A stretch of DNA of 6,458 nucleotides, taken from assembly GCA_013335845.1 (NCBI GenBank), contig JAAXUU010000088.1, forward strand, positions 1 to 6,458. Direction: 5' to 3'. The translations under genes were made by a program, and so were the position numbers. Position 1 is the stretch's first letter; each line of letters starts with the position of its first letter. The notes below the pieces were generated by a model. That model was not told the DNA's origin, ran no database searches, and saw only the letters and a list, made by a program, of their open reading frames with translations. Positions 1 to 6,458 of this stretch are shown in pieces. This DNA is from Actinomycetota bacterium (GTDB taxonomy: Bacteria > Actinomycetota > Coriobacteriia > Coriobacteriales > RUG844).

Positions 1-1
1 G

Positions 2-2122
2 GGACAATGGATCTTCCTGAAGATGTGGGAGAAGGATCTTGTCGAGCGCAAATCATCGCCGGTGAACTGGTGCCCCGATTGCAATACGGTTCTGGCAAAC
101 GAGCAGGTGGTCGGCGATGGCGTTTGTTGGCGTTGTAAGTCAACCGTAGAGCGCCGCGAGCTTGAGCAGTGGTACTTCAAAATCACCGAATATGCGCAGG
201 AATTACTTGATGATCTGGATCAGCTCGATGGCTGGCCCGATCGCGTCAAACAGATGCAGGCGAATTGGATCGGCAGAAGCGAGGGCGCGGAAGTCGATTT
301 CATCTTATGCGATACCGAGGGCGAAGCAAGCGATGGGGTTATCACCGTATTCACGACACGTCCGGATACTCTCTTCGGCTGTACATTCTTCCTCCTTGCG
401 CCCGAGCATGCCCTTGTGGATGAGCTCGTGGTCGGAACGTCCTATGAGGAGGGTGTCAGGCGGGTACAGGAGATTGCCGGGAAATCGACAGCGGTCGAAC
501 GCTCCATGGGAGACCGTGAAAAGAACGGTGCCCCGACCGGTCGTTTCGTCATAAACCCGATTAACGGCGAGAAAGTACCTATCTGGGTGTGCGATTATGT
601 TATGTGCGACTACGGTACCGGTGCGGTAATGGCCGTACCTTCCGGTGACGAACGTGATTTCGCTTTCGCTCGAAAATACGGCCTTGCCATCCCTCCTGTC
701 GTTATCGCGTCCGACGATCCTCTGATGGAGCAACTGGCAGGCTCAAAAGATCGCGTTCTTCTCGACGTCCCGTGGGATGATGCCATGTCAGCTGAGGGGA
801 TTCTCGTGCAATCCGGCGAATTCACCGGCATGCAGGGTGGCAAGAATTCCGAGGCAATGAAGGCGATAACAGCCGCTTTGGCTGCGCAAGGCAAGGGTAA
901 AGAGGCGATAAATTTTCGTCTCCGTGATTGGCTTATCTCTCGTCAAAGGTATTGGGGAAACCCGATCCCGGCAATATATTGCGATACATGTGGTTTGGTC
1001 CCCGTGCCGGAAGAGGATCTCCCGGTGCATCTGCCTGAAGCCATCGACGTCACGCGTGGGGAGACTTTGGCGGATAGCCCGAGTTTCTACGAGACGACCT
1101 GTCCGGTCTGCGGTGGTCCGGCTCATCGTGAAACCGATACGATGGATACATTCACCTGTTCATCGTGGTATTACCTTCGTTATACCGATCCGCACAATGC
1201 CGAGGCGATCTTCGATGCAGCCAAGACGAACCGCTGGATGCCGGTTGATCAGTACATCGGAGGCATCGAGCATGCTATCTTACATCTGCTGTATTCGCGT
1301 TTCTTCACCAAGGTACTCCGCGACTTGGGACTCGTTTCCTTCGATGAGCCTTTCAAGAACCTGCTCACGCAGGGTATGGTAAAGCTCAACGGTGAGACTA
1401 TGTCCAAATCGAAAGGCAACGTCGTCGCGCCTGAAGATATGATCGCACGATATGGCGCCGATGCCCTTCGTGCCTACATCTTGTTCATGGCGCCCCCGGA
1501 CAAAGACCTTGAGTGGGAGCAAAGCGGGCTCGACGGGATGTCGAAATTCCTCAACCGTACCTGGCGACTTGTATACGAGCTTGTTGAGGATGCCCAATCC
1601 GCAGGCGCTTTCACCAACGAAGCCCACGAGAAGACACTCAATCGCGAGCTGCATCGTGTGATCGCTAAGGTATCGGCAGATATCGAGCGCTTCAACTTCA
1701 ATACGGCTCTCGCAGCTATCATGGAGCTTTTCAATGCAACGCAAGATTATCTGAAATCTACCGCGAGCTCATCGCGTAGTGCGGAATTAGAGATACATAC
1801 TGCAACGACCCTCGTACTCCTCCTCGCCCCATTCGCGCCTCACTGGGCCGAGGAACTCTGGCATGATGCGCTTGGGAAAGACACGTCTGTGCATCTCGAG
1901 TCGTGGCCGAAACACGACCCCGAGCAAGCAGTCGCCGATGAAATCGAAATCGCGGTGCAGGTCAACGGCAAAGTCAAAGCGCGCATCATGGTTGCGAGTA
2001 AGGCATCGAAAGAAGAAGTCGAGACGGCTGCACTTACAGCTATCGCCGAAATGCTCGATGGCGCCGAGGTCAAGAAAGTCGTTGTGGTACCGGGTAAACT
2101 GGTAAGCGTCGTAGCGAAATAA
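2..2122 (+). CDS. leuS: Leucyl-tRNA synthetase, 5'-truncated by the window edge
   Basis: This cytoplasmic class I synthetase charges tRNA-Leu with leucine and hydrolyses mischarged tRNA in its CP1 editing domain. The frame is open from the first bases and reads [17 protein letters not shown], which matches the family interior, so the ATG at 23 is an internal methionine. 706 codons are visible; family proteins of about 820-870 residues imply that roughly 120 N-terminal residues, including the HIGH motif, lie upstream. In fragment numbering, four zinc-type cysteines sit at 24, 27, 42 and 45 (CPDC, CWRC). The editing domain has the threonine-rich TTRPDT at 118-123 and [15 protein letters not shown] at 205-219. 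A second cysteine set (CDTC, CPVC) resembles Thermus LeuRS. The [12 protein letters not shown] block, [20 protein letters not shown] and the catalytic loop TMSKSKGN (about 466-473) follow, then the anticodon-binding helices and the C-terminal domain. The TMSKS form replaces the usual leading lysine. The stop is TAA. Identification is secure. Confidence 0.98.
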   Translation, partial: GQWIFLKMWEKDLVERKSSPVNWCPDCNTVLANEQVVGDGVCWRCKSTVERRELEQWYFKITEYAQELLDDLDQLDGWPDRVKQMQANWIGRSEGAEVDFILCDTEGEASDGVITVFTTRPDTLFGCTFFLLAPEHALVDELVVGTSYEEGVRRVQEIAGKSTAVERSMGDREKNGAPTGRFVINPINGEKVPIWVCDYVMCDYGTGAVMAVPSGDERDFAFARKYGLAIPPVVIASDDPLMEQLAGSKDRVLLDVPWDDAMSAEGILVQSGEFTGMQGGKNSEAMKAITAALAAQGKGKEAINFRLRDWLISRQRYWGNPIPAIYCDTCGLVPVPEEDLPVHLPEAIDVTRGETLADSPSFYETTCPVCGGPAHRETDTMDTFTCSSWYYLRYTDPHNAEAIFDAAKTNRWMPVDQYIGGIEHAILHLLYSRFFTKVLRDLGLVSFDEPFKNLLTQGMVKLNGETMSKSKGNVVAPEDMIARYGADALRAYILFMAPPDKDLEWEQSGLDGMSKFLNRTWRLVYELVEDAQSAGAFTNEAHEKTLNRELHRVIAKVSADIERFNFNTALAAIMELFNATQDYLKSTASSSRSAELEIHTATTLVLLLAPFAPHWAEELWHDALGKDTSVHLESWPKHDPEQAVADEIEIAVQVNGKVKARIMVASKASKEEVETAALTAIAEMLDGAEVKKVVVVPGKLVSVVAK

Positions 2123-2172
2123 CACCACGTCGCAACCGGTGGGATCGTTATAACCATCGTATATACGAATCG

Positions 2173-3105
2173 TTAGACTTGAGCCTCCGAAAGGGGGCTC
2201 AATCGTTGTATCTTCTCGCTTGCTTTGTCGACGATGATCCGTGCGGCGCAAGGAATCGCCCGTGCCGAGAAAGGCGTGTTGAGGCCGGTCGGCTCACCAT
2301 CGTATTGGATGGTGAGAGGAGGATCGGCGACAACGTTGATCTCGCGTGCTCGATGGAGTTCGAAATTGCTCGTGCGTGTCGGGAATCTGCCGTCTCGATC
2401 CAATAGGGCGGCAAATGCAATGGGGAGAAGCTGCACGGTATTCTGCGATTTCAGGATGGCTATCTCGAGTAAACCATCGCGGGGGTTGTTGTCCGGGGTG
2501 ACGGGGATCTCGAACTGCATCTTGGCGAAATTTACCAGCAAGACGGCTATTCCGTCGGTTTCGACGGTCTCGCCGTCAAGGGTGAGCGTAAAGTGGGAAA
2601 CGGTCGGATTCGGGTTCATAAGCGCCGCAAGAAGGTAGGCGCTCTCTCCAGCCATCGATTTTAATTTCGCAGCGTATTCCATTATCGCGGCATCGTATCC
2701 GGCTCCGGCGATGATGATGAATCCCATTGTTTGGTCTCCGAGCGTTATCTCGCCGATGTCGAAATCCATCGTATCGCACTTCCGTGCAAGATTGGCGAGT
2801 GCATGGGGCTCGGTGGGAGAGTCGAGATTGATAGCCAGTAGATTCGCCGTCCCCGACGGGAAGGGCAAAACGGGTATGTTCGTATTGCGCAACGCATAAC
2901 AGATGCTCGTAACGGTGCCGTCCCCCCCGGCTGCGACTACCGCATCGAACTCACCTGCGTCGTGTAGGAATGTCTCCGCGCGGGTGGTTCCGTCGGTTGT
3001 CCTTATCGTCACTTCGTCGTCGTCCTTCGAGAAGGCACGTACGAAATCGTAGATAGCCGCGTCGCCCTTACCTGCGCTCAGGTTGTTTATAACTAATAGT
3101 CTCAT
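2173..3105 (-). CDS. Diacylglycerol kinase family (YegS/DgkB-type) lipid kinase
   Basis: The 310-residue product belongs to the DAGK-catalytic/LCB5 superfamily, soluble or membrane-associated enzymes that phosphorylate diacylglycerol or related lipids with ATP. Family marks run in order: N-terminal NNLSAGKG at 7-14 (a variant of NPxSGxG), the nucleotide-binding GGDGT at 60-64, PFPSGTANLLA at 81-91, GAGYDAAIM at 134-142, DGLLEI at 210-215 and YDGEP near 268-272. Length is normal for the family (about 290-330). The start chosen is the second of two tandem ATGs (3105), six bases after AGGAG; the first (3108) leaves only three. The frame stays open upstream to 3237, but that extension would run into the divergent rnd gene and has no family resemblance. 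The gene converges with leuS and diverges from rnd, so it looks monocistronic. The exact lipid substrate cannot be told from sequence; DgkB-like recycling of diacylglycerol is one possibility. Confidence 0.93.
   Translation of the reverse strand: MRLLVINNLSAGKGDAAIYDFVRAFSKDDDEVTIRTTDGTTRAETFLHDAGEFDAVVAAGGDGTVTSICYALRNTNIPVLPFPSGTANLLAINLDSPTEPHALANLARKCDTMDFDIGEITLGDQTMGFIIIAGAGYDAAIMEYAAKLKSMAGESAYLLAALMNPNPTVSHFTLTLDGETVETDGIAVLLVNFAKMQFEIPVTPDNNPRDGLLEIAILKSQNTVQLLPIAFAALLDRDGRFPTRTSNFELHRAREINVVADPPLTIQYDGEPTGLNTPFSARAIPCAARIIVDKASEKIQRLSPLSEAQV
2181..2200 (+). terminator. Candidate hairpin at the leuS / lipid kinase convergent junction
   Basis: The arms GAGCCTCC (2181-2188) and GGGGGCTC (2193-2200) pair over 8 bp around a GAAA tetraloop, with one U-G pair in plus-strand RNA. 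In minus-strand RNA the same pair becomes a C-A mismatch, so the structure fits the leuS transcript better. It lies 58 bases after the leuS stop and within the last codons of the convergent kinase gene. No clear U-tract follows on either strand (AATCGTTGTATC on plus, AAGTCTAAC on minus), so it is not a textbook intrinsic terminator. It may terminate weakly, protect a 3' end, or be only coding sequence. Confidence 0.4.
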
Positions 3106-3111
3106 CATAAT

Positions 3112-3116
3112 CTCCT
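3112..3116 (-). promoter_or_regulatory. Shine-Dalgarno of the lipid kinase gene, decides the start
   Basis: Read on the minus strand the sequence is ATAGAGGAGATTATGATG. The AGGAG core lies three bases before the first ATG (3108) and six before the second (3105). The longer spacing is closer to normal, so MRLLVINNLS is the likely N-terminus. Confidence 0.75.
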
Positions 3117-3176
3117 CTATGCGGTATGATAACAGCAGCAATGATTTAGATGCAAAATTCCAGAGAACTTGAACAA

Positions 3177-3182
3177 AAGGAG
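3177..3182 (+). promoter_or_regulatory. Shine-Dalgarno of rnd supporting a GTG start
   Basis: AAGGAG ends five bases before the GTG at 3188. No ATG in this frame lies near a better site, and the protein from this GTG begins with the expected N-terminal strand of the exonuclease domain, so GTG is taken as the start. Confidence 0.8.
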
Positions 3183-3187
3183 CACGC

Positions 3188-4342
3188 GTGTACGTTTCGA
3201 CGCAAGACGAACTCAAAACACTGCTTGATATGATCAAAGGTGCACCGGTTCTTGCTATTGATACGGAGTTCCATTCCGAGAAAACCTATTACTCGAAACT
3301 CTGTCTGATCCAGTTCGGCACCGACGAAGTCAATGCGATCATAGACCCGCTGGCGATAAAGGACCTTACCCCGCTTGCGGACATTCTGACGGATCCGAAT
3401 ACGGTCAAAGTCTTCCATGCGGGTAACCAGGACCTTGAAATACTCAATCGCGCCACAGGCGTCGTCCCCAACCCTCTATTCGATACGCAGGTCGCCGCCG
3501 GTCTATTGGGTCATCCCCAACAACTAGGCTACGGAGCTTTGGTGAAAGCCATGTGCGATGTGCAACTCGCGAAAGCGGATTCCTTCACCGATTGGACCCG
3601 GAGGCCACTTTCGAAGAATCAGATCGAATATGCCAAAGCCGACGTACTCTATCTCCCGGGTATCTATCGCACTATGATCGAGAAGCTTGAGAAAGCGGGC
3701 CGCCTCGAGTGGCTCAAACGTGACTTCGACCATATGACAGATCCCCATACCTATAAGATCGACCCTGAAGAGATGTGGCGGAAGGTACGCCGTATCTCCT
3801 CTCTGACGCGTAGACAACTCGCAATCGTGCGCGTAGTCGCCGCGTGGCGTGAGAGAACTGCTCAAAAGAGGAATCTCCCCCGGAAATGGGTAGTATCGGA
3901 TGAAATGGTGGTCGAAATCGCTCGCCGAGTACCATCGACCGTAGAATCCCTTTGCGAGGTGCGTGGTATCGGGGAGCATCTGAGCCAGAGCTCCATGGAG
4001 GAAATCGTCGTATTGATCGAGGAGGCACTCAAAACCGATCCCGAGACATGGCCTAAAGTCGGACGGCGCGGTAAATCACATGGCGATTCCGAGGGCGCGG
4101 TCGATTTGATGCTTGCGCTACTTCACCTCCGCGCAAAGGAAAACGGAGTAGCCATGCAGTTTTTGGGCTCTCGCGAAGATATGGTGAAGGTCGTAAACGG
4201 AGATGGCGATGATATCCCGATTATGGAAGGTTGGCGCCGTGAACTCGTCGGCGACGAGTTGCTTCAGCTATTAGAGGGCAAACTGTGTTTGAGTGTTGAA
4301 GATGGTGCGCTCAAGGTTACCGAATGCTGTCAAGGCGACTGA
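3188..4342 (+). CDS. rnd: Ribonuclease D, DEDDy 3'-5' exoribonuclease with HRDC domain
   Basis: This cytoplasmic exonuclease trims the 3' ends of tRNA precursors and other small stable RNAs using two metal ions. The 384-residue length fits RNase D. The DEDDy catalytic set is complete: Exo I is DTEF with Asp25 and Glu27, Exo II is FHAGNQDLEIL with Asp82, and Exo III is Y-AKAD with Tyr148 and Asp152. FDTQVAAGLLGHPQQLGYG (98-116) is typical of the family. An HRDC nucleic-acid-binding domain follows at about 205-280 (LTRRQLAIVRVVAAWRERTAQ through VRGIG). The C-terminal part, about 300-378, with GWRRELVGDELLQLLEGKLCL, matches the terminal HRDC-like region of longer RNase D proteins. Translation starts at GTG. 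It diverges from the lipid kinase gene and is followed on the same strand, after 80 bases, by the peptidase gene. Nothing is missing or broken. Identification is strong. Confidence 0.96.
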   Translation: MYVSTQDELKTLLDMIKGAPVLAIDTEFHSEKTYYSKLCLIQFGTDEVNAIIDPLAIKDLTPLADILTDPNTVKVFHAGNQDLEILNRATGVVPNPLFDTQVAAGLLGHPQQLGYGALVKAMCDVQLAKADSFTDWTRRPLSKNQIEYAKADVLYLPGIYRTMIEKLEKAGRLEWLKRDFDHMTDPHTYKIDPEEMWRKVRRISSLTRRQLAIVRVVAAWRERTAQKRNLPRKWVVSDEMVVEIARRVPSTVESLCEVRGIGEHLSQSSMEEIVVLIEEALKTDPETWPKVGRRGKSHGDSEGAVDLMLALLHLRAKENGVAMQFLGSREDMVKVVNGDGDDIPIMEGWRRELVGDELLQLLEGKLCLSVEDGALKVTECCQGD

Positions 4343-4407
4343 TATTGTCGGAAGTTCGCGATACTATTGTCAGTATACGTTTGCGTCCATCGCATCAAGA
4401 TCACCTC
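4343..4407 (+). promoter_or_regulatory. Leader upstream of yugP with direct and inverted repeats
   Basis: Seven-base direct repeats TATTGTC lie at 4343-4349 and 4365-4371, 22 bp apart, close to two helical turns. The second copy overlaps an inverted repeat, ATACT (4361-4365) and AGTAT (4372-4376), around a six-base loop. TTGTCA (4367-4372) matches five of six bases of a -35 box, but the best -10 at normal spacing, TCGCAT (4390-4395), is poor. The region could hold an internal promoter and operator for yugP-xseA-xseB, or be only a spacer in an rnd-led operon. No GC-rich hairpin with a U-tract is visible after rnd. Confidence 0.25.
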
Positions 4408-4414
4408 GGAGGTG
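4408..4414 (+). promoter_or_regulatory. Strong Shine-Dalgarno of the zinc peptidase gene
   Basis: GGAGGTG is near-perfect to the 16S rRNA 3' end and lies eight bases before the ATG at 4423. It is the 3' half of an inverted repeat (CACCTC at 4402-4407, GAGGTG at 4409-4414), and the bases just after it form a second small repeat (GTGT at 4412-4415, ACAC at 4419-4422), so local structure could influence its access. Confidence 0.85.
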
Positions 4415-4422
4415 TGTAACAC

Positions 4423-5082
4423 ATGAACTACTGGTTGTTGCTAATCGTCACGCTAGCCCTCGGCTTGGGTGCACAGGCATATATCAATTCCAAATACAAA
4501 GTCTGGTCACGAGTCCTTATCTCCAGTGGAGAGACGGGAGCTATGGCTGCGCGCCGCATGCTCGATTCGAACGGTCTATCGAACATTCCCATCAACGTCA
4601 TAAATGGCAAACTGAGCGATAACTACGATCCGAAAAGGAACGTCCTCAATCTTTCACAGGAAGTTTATAACGGACGTAGTGTCGCGGCGACCGCTATTGC
4701 CTGCCACGAAGCGGGTCATGCAGTCCAACATGCGAAGAGCTATGCACCGGCGAACATCCGGATGGCTTTGGTTCCGGCGGTGAATTTCGTTTCGAGTATC
4801 TGGATGGTCTTATTGTTCATCGGATTCATCTTCAACTTCATCGGACTTGTTTATGCTGCAATCGCTCTCTACGCCATTGCGGTTTTGTTCCAGATCGTCA
4901 CGTTGCCTGTTGAATTCAATGCTTCATCGCGTGCGATAGCAGCTATCAACGGCGGAAGGCTTCCCGAAGCGGAAACAAGGGGTGCGCGCACCGTACTCAC
5001 AGCTGCGGCGCTTACCTACGTTGCGGCGGCGCTTGCTTCTCTGCTCCAACTTCTGTACTTCGTCGGAATCTCGCGTGATTGA
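4423..5082 (+). CDS. yugP: YugP-type membrane-embedded zinc metallopeptidase
   Basis: The 219-residue product matches the small YugP/Zn-peptidase-2 family of integral membrane metallopeptidases, whose substrates are largely unknown. The zinc-binding catalytic motif HEAGH is at 95-99. The family blocks DNYDPKRNVLNLS (66-78) and LPVEFNASSRAIA (161-173) flank it; Glu164 is the likely third zinc ligand by family analogy. Hydrophobic segments lie at about 3-19, 116-137, 140-162 and 190-214, suggesting four membrane spans, with the HEAGH helix between spans one and two. Length is typical (about 220-230). The ATG is fixed by a strong GGAGG eight bases upstream. The gene lies 80 bases after rnd, and its TGA overlaps the xseA ATG by one base, so the two are probably translated together. 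The functional reason for pairing with exonuclease VII is not apparent. No part looks truncated. The symbol follows the Bacillus subtilis name. Confidence 0.93.
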   Translation: MNYWLLLIVTLALGLGAQAYINSKYKVWSRVLISSGETGAMAARRMLDSNGLSNIPINVINGKLSDNYDPKRNVLNLSQEVYNGRSVAATAIACHEAGHAVQHAKSYAPANIRMALVPAVNFVSSIWMVLLFIGFIFNFIGLVYAAIALYAIAVLFQIVTLPVEFNASSRAIAAINGGRLPEAETRGARTVLTAAALTYVAAALASLLQLLYFVGISRD

Positions 5083-6404
5083 TGTCCGTGCAGAACTTTG
5101 AGACATCTCCTGTGTCTACCGATGGCTATGAACCGCTGTCGGTTACACAGGCAATGAATTTGGTCAAACGTACGCTTGAGGGCATCTCGGTCACGGTTGT
5201 CGGTGAGGTTTCCGAGCTTTCAGATAAGCGCGGTTATAAAGCGGTTTATTTCACTCTCTCGGATGATGCAGCGAAAATGTCGTGCCTTATCTGGCGCAAC
5301 GTATACGAGGCATGCGATGTCGAGCTTCGAACCGGCATGTTGGTCGAGGTTCGTGGCACGTTCAGTGCCTATCCTGCCAGAGGGTCCATGAACTTCTCGG
5401 TACGGGAAATCCGGGTAGCGGGGGAGGGCGATCTGCGTTTACGCGTCGCCCTGCTTGCGAAGAAACTTGAAAAAGAAGGACTTATGGATCCTTCTCGCAA
5501 GCGGCCCATTCCCGAACTACCCCAGAAAATAGCCATAGTCACATCTCCACGCGGTAAAGCCATACATGATTGCCTTCGCACATTACGCAGGCGGTATCCT
5601 CTCGGCGAGGTCCTTATCTGCGGAGTCGCTGTCGAAGGAGTCGGCGCAGCAGCGGAAATATGCAAGGGGTTGCGCGTTGCCGAGGATGCACGACCGGATG
5701 TGATCATGCTCGTACGTGGCGGCGGATCCTATGAGGATCTGATGCCGTTCAATGATGAACAGCTTGCCCGTCAGATCGCAGCCTGCTCTGTCCCTGTTGT
5801 CACCGGTATCGGCCACGAGCCGGACAACTCGATTGCAGATATGGTAGCGGATGTCCGTTGTTCTACACCGACTGCCGCCGCCGAGGCGATAGCACCTTCA
5901 AGCGATGAGCTTCTATCGCGCGTGAATAACGATGGCATGCGACTCGCGAATGCACTTTCTTCTTCTATGGTACGTTCATCCCACCGTCTTACTCGTATAG
6001 AAGACCGCCCGATTTTCAGAGACCTCAACGTGTTATTGGGGATGAGATTCCTTGCTCTCGATACGGCGTCTGACCGTCTCACACTCGCTATTCCGGATGC
6101 CCTCGCGAAAGATAGTCAAAAACTGGGGTATTTGGGGGAGCGGCTTGCCCGCGTTAAGACGACGGTATTCGCACCGTTCGAGCGCAGCTTGGGCCTCGCC
6201 GCCTCGCGTTTGCAGGATCTTTCACCTCTTGCTATCTTGCAACGCGGTTTCGCGGTTGCCATGCAAGAAGATGAGAAAACGATAATCAAATCAGTGGAGA
6301 CACTGAACGCCGGCGATGACATACATGTCCTTGTCGCGGACGGTTCCATATTTTGCACGGTTACCGGTACTCGTAAGGACCTTACCAGGGCATTGGAGGA
6401 ATAA
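5082..6404 (+). CDS. xseA: Exodeoxyribonuclease VII large subunit
   Basis: Exonuclease VII, built from one XseA and several XseB subunits, degrades single-stranded DNA from both ends to oligonucleotides during repair. The 440-residue length is normal. An N-terminal OB-fold covers about 18-112 (PLSVTQAMNLVKRTLEG, GEVSEL, GYKAVYFTLSD, CLIWR). The catalytic domain starts near 120 with KIAIVTSPRGKAIHD (Asp163), then RGGGSYEDLMPFNDEQLAR (Arg212) and GIGHEPD (His245, Asp248), the counterparts of the E. coli active-site residues. ADVRCSTPTAAAEA follows, then a helical, partly coiled-coil stretch at about 275-380 that in this family contacts XseB, and the C-terminal LSPLAILQRGFAVA block. The ATG overlaps the peptidase stop in TGATG. 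No strong Shine-Dalgarno precedes it (only GGAA 13 bases upstream), so reinitiation after yugP is likely. A TTG one codon earlier is a less likely start. Confidence 0.97.
   Translation: MSVQNFETSPVSTDGYEPLSVTQAMNLVKRTLEGISVTVVGEVSELSDKRGYKAVYFTLSDDAAKMSCLIWRNVYEACDVELRTGMLVEVRGTFSAYPARGSMNFSVREIRVAGEGDLRLRVALLAKKLEKEGLMDPSRKRPIPELPQKIAIVTSPRGKAIHDCLRTLRRRYPLGEVLICGVAVEGVGAAAEICKGLRVAEDARPDVIMLVRGGGSYEDLMPFNDEQLARQIAACSVPVVTGIGHEPDNSIADMVADVRCSTPTAAAEAIAPSSDELLSRVNNDGMRLANALSSSMVRSSHRLTRIEDRPIFRDLNVLLGMRFLALDTASDRLTLAIPDALAKDSQKLGYLGERLARVKTTVFAPFERSLGLAASRLQDLSPLAILQRGFAVAMQEDEKTIIKSVETLNAGDDIHVLVADGSIFCTVTGTRKDLTRALEE
6395..6399 (+). promoter_or_regulatory. Shine-Dalgarno of xseB inside the xseA 3' end
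   Basis: GGAGG lies within the last codons of xseA, five bases before the xseB ATG at 6405, which follows the xseA TAA with no gap. This gives xseB its own strong site, in contrast to xseA, and fits the excess of small over large subunits in the enzyme. Confidence 0.8.
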
Positions 6405-6458
6405 ATGGAAATCAAAGAAACACGCCCCGTCGAAGAGCTCTCATTCAAAGAACTGATA
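6405..6458 (+). CDS. xseB: Exodeoxyribonuclease VII small subunit, 3'-truncated by the window edge
   Basis: Eighteen codons are visible, MEIKETRPVEELSFKELI. The ELSF(K/E)EL block matches the conserved start of XseB (usually LSFEEAL-ELE), a small all-helical protein of about 60-90 residues that binds the helical arm of XseA and is needed for activity. The position directly after xseA with a strong ribosome binding site supports the call strongly. The rest lies beyond the window, so its integrity cannot be judged. Confidence 0.87.
   Translation, partial: MEIKETRPVEELSFKELI

Larger units (their letters stand above)
3109..3187. promoter_or_regulatory. Divergent intergenic region between lipid kinase gene and rnd
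   Basis: These bases separate two divergent genes and should carry promoters for both. On the plus strand TATGAT (3125-3130) resembles a -10 box, but no convincing -35 lies upstream of it. On the minus strand TATCAT (3131-3126) overlaps the same bases, and TTGCAT (3155-3150) sits 18 bases upstream as a weak -35. If both are used, the two -10 elements would overlap and compete. The calls rest on short, partial matches and are tentative. Confidence 0.3.

Noticed and set aside
2157..2168. Perfect 12-base palindrome TCGTATATACGA in the leuS/kinase gap
   Set aside because: It has no room for a hairpin loop without losing most pairs, is AT-rich and stands alone; it could bind a dimeric protein, but the position between two gene 3' ends makes that unlikely.
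1280..2251. Two long open frames on the minus strand (1280-1744 and 1787-2251), each 154 codons, antisense to leuS
   Set aside because: They lie opposite a well-conserved leuS sequence, have unlikely compositions and no recognisable domains; long antisense frames are common opposite coding DNA of this composition.
2225..2638. Plus-strand frame of 137 codons opposite the lipid kinase gene
   Set aside because: The kinase has its conserved motifs on the minus strand here, so this is a shadow frame; its translation is rich in Arg and Ser and unlike any family I know.
3106..3237. N-terminal extension of the lipid kinase frame to an ATG at 3237
   Set aside because: It would overlap the first 50 bases of divergent rnd, has no ribosome binding site noted and no family resemblance, whereas MRLLVINNLS at 3105 has AGGAG at good spacing and starts as the family does.
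3524..3979. Minus-strand frame of 151 codons inside rnd
   Set aside because: It is antisense to the Exo III and HRDC regions of RNase D and shows no domain or ribosome binding site.
4293..4622. Plus-strand frame spanning the rnd end, the gap and the yugP start
   Set aside because: It overlaps two well-supported genes in another frame, and its product has no recognisable features.
1..6458. Search by eye for CRISPR arrays, tRNA or rRNA genes, insertion sequences, attachment sites, phage or defence genes
   Set aside because: Nearly all of the window is occupied by five confidently identified housekeeping-type genes plus the start of xseB, and the gaps are at most about 80 bases; no repeats long enough for these elements were seen.

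Overview
The window looks like an ordinary bacterial chromosomal segment made of housekeeping genes, with very dense coding and clear Shine-Dalgarno sites. The proteins point to a Gram-positive bacterium, tentatively an actinobacterial lineage such as Coriobacteriia. Hints for this are the GHEPD form of the exonuclease VII catalytic motif, where Proteobacteria usually have GHETD; the non-histidine AVPSGDERD form of the LeuRS editing motif; and a YugP-type membrane zinc peptidase. This placement rests on remembered family patterns, not on a search, and is uncertain.

Layout. Positions 2-2122 (+) hold the 3' four-fifths of leuS (leucyl-tRNA synthetase), whose start lies upstream of the window. 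It converges, across a 50-base gap, with a minus-strand lipid kinase of the diacylglycerol kinase/YegS family (2173-3105). A strong GAAA-loop hairpin at 2181-2200, inside the last codons of the kinase gene, may serve this convergent junction. The kinase gene diverges from rnd (ribonuclease D, 3188-4342, +) across an 82-base intergenic region that must hold both start signals. After an 80-base gap with a short direct repeat, inverted repeats and a strong ribosome binding site comes a YugP-type membrane zinc metallopeptidase (4423-5082, +). Its stop codon overlaps by one base the start of xseA (exonuclease VII large subunit, 5082-6404, +). xseB (small subunit) starts directly after the xseA stop and runs out of the window at 6458.

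How the genes fit together. xseA and xseB encode the two subunits of one nuclease and are tightly coupled. The peptidase gene is joined to them translationally, and rnd lies upstream on the same strand, so rnd-yugP-xseA-xseB could be one transcription unit, with a possible internal start before yugP. leuS and the lipid kinase are separate units.

I saw no mobile element, CRISPR array, tRNA, rRNA, prophage or defence system and no sign of an undescribed system. No gene-free stretch exceeds about 80 bases. The findings are modest regulatory or motif-level observations.
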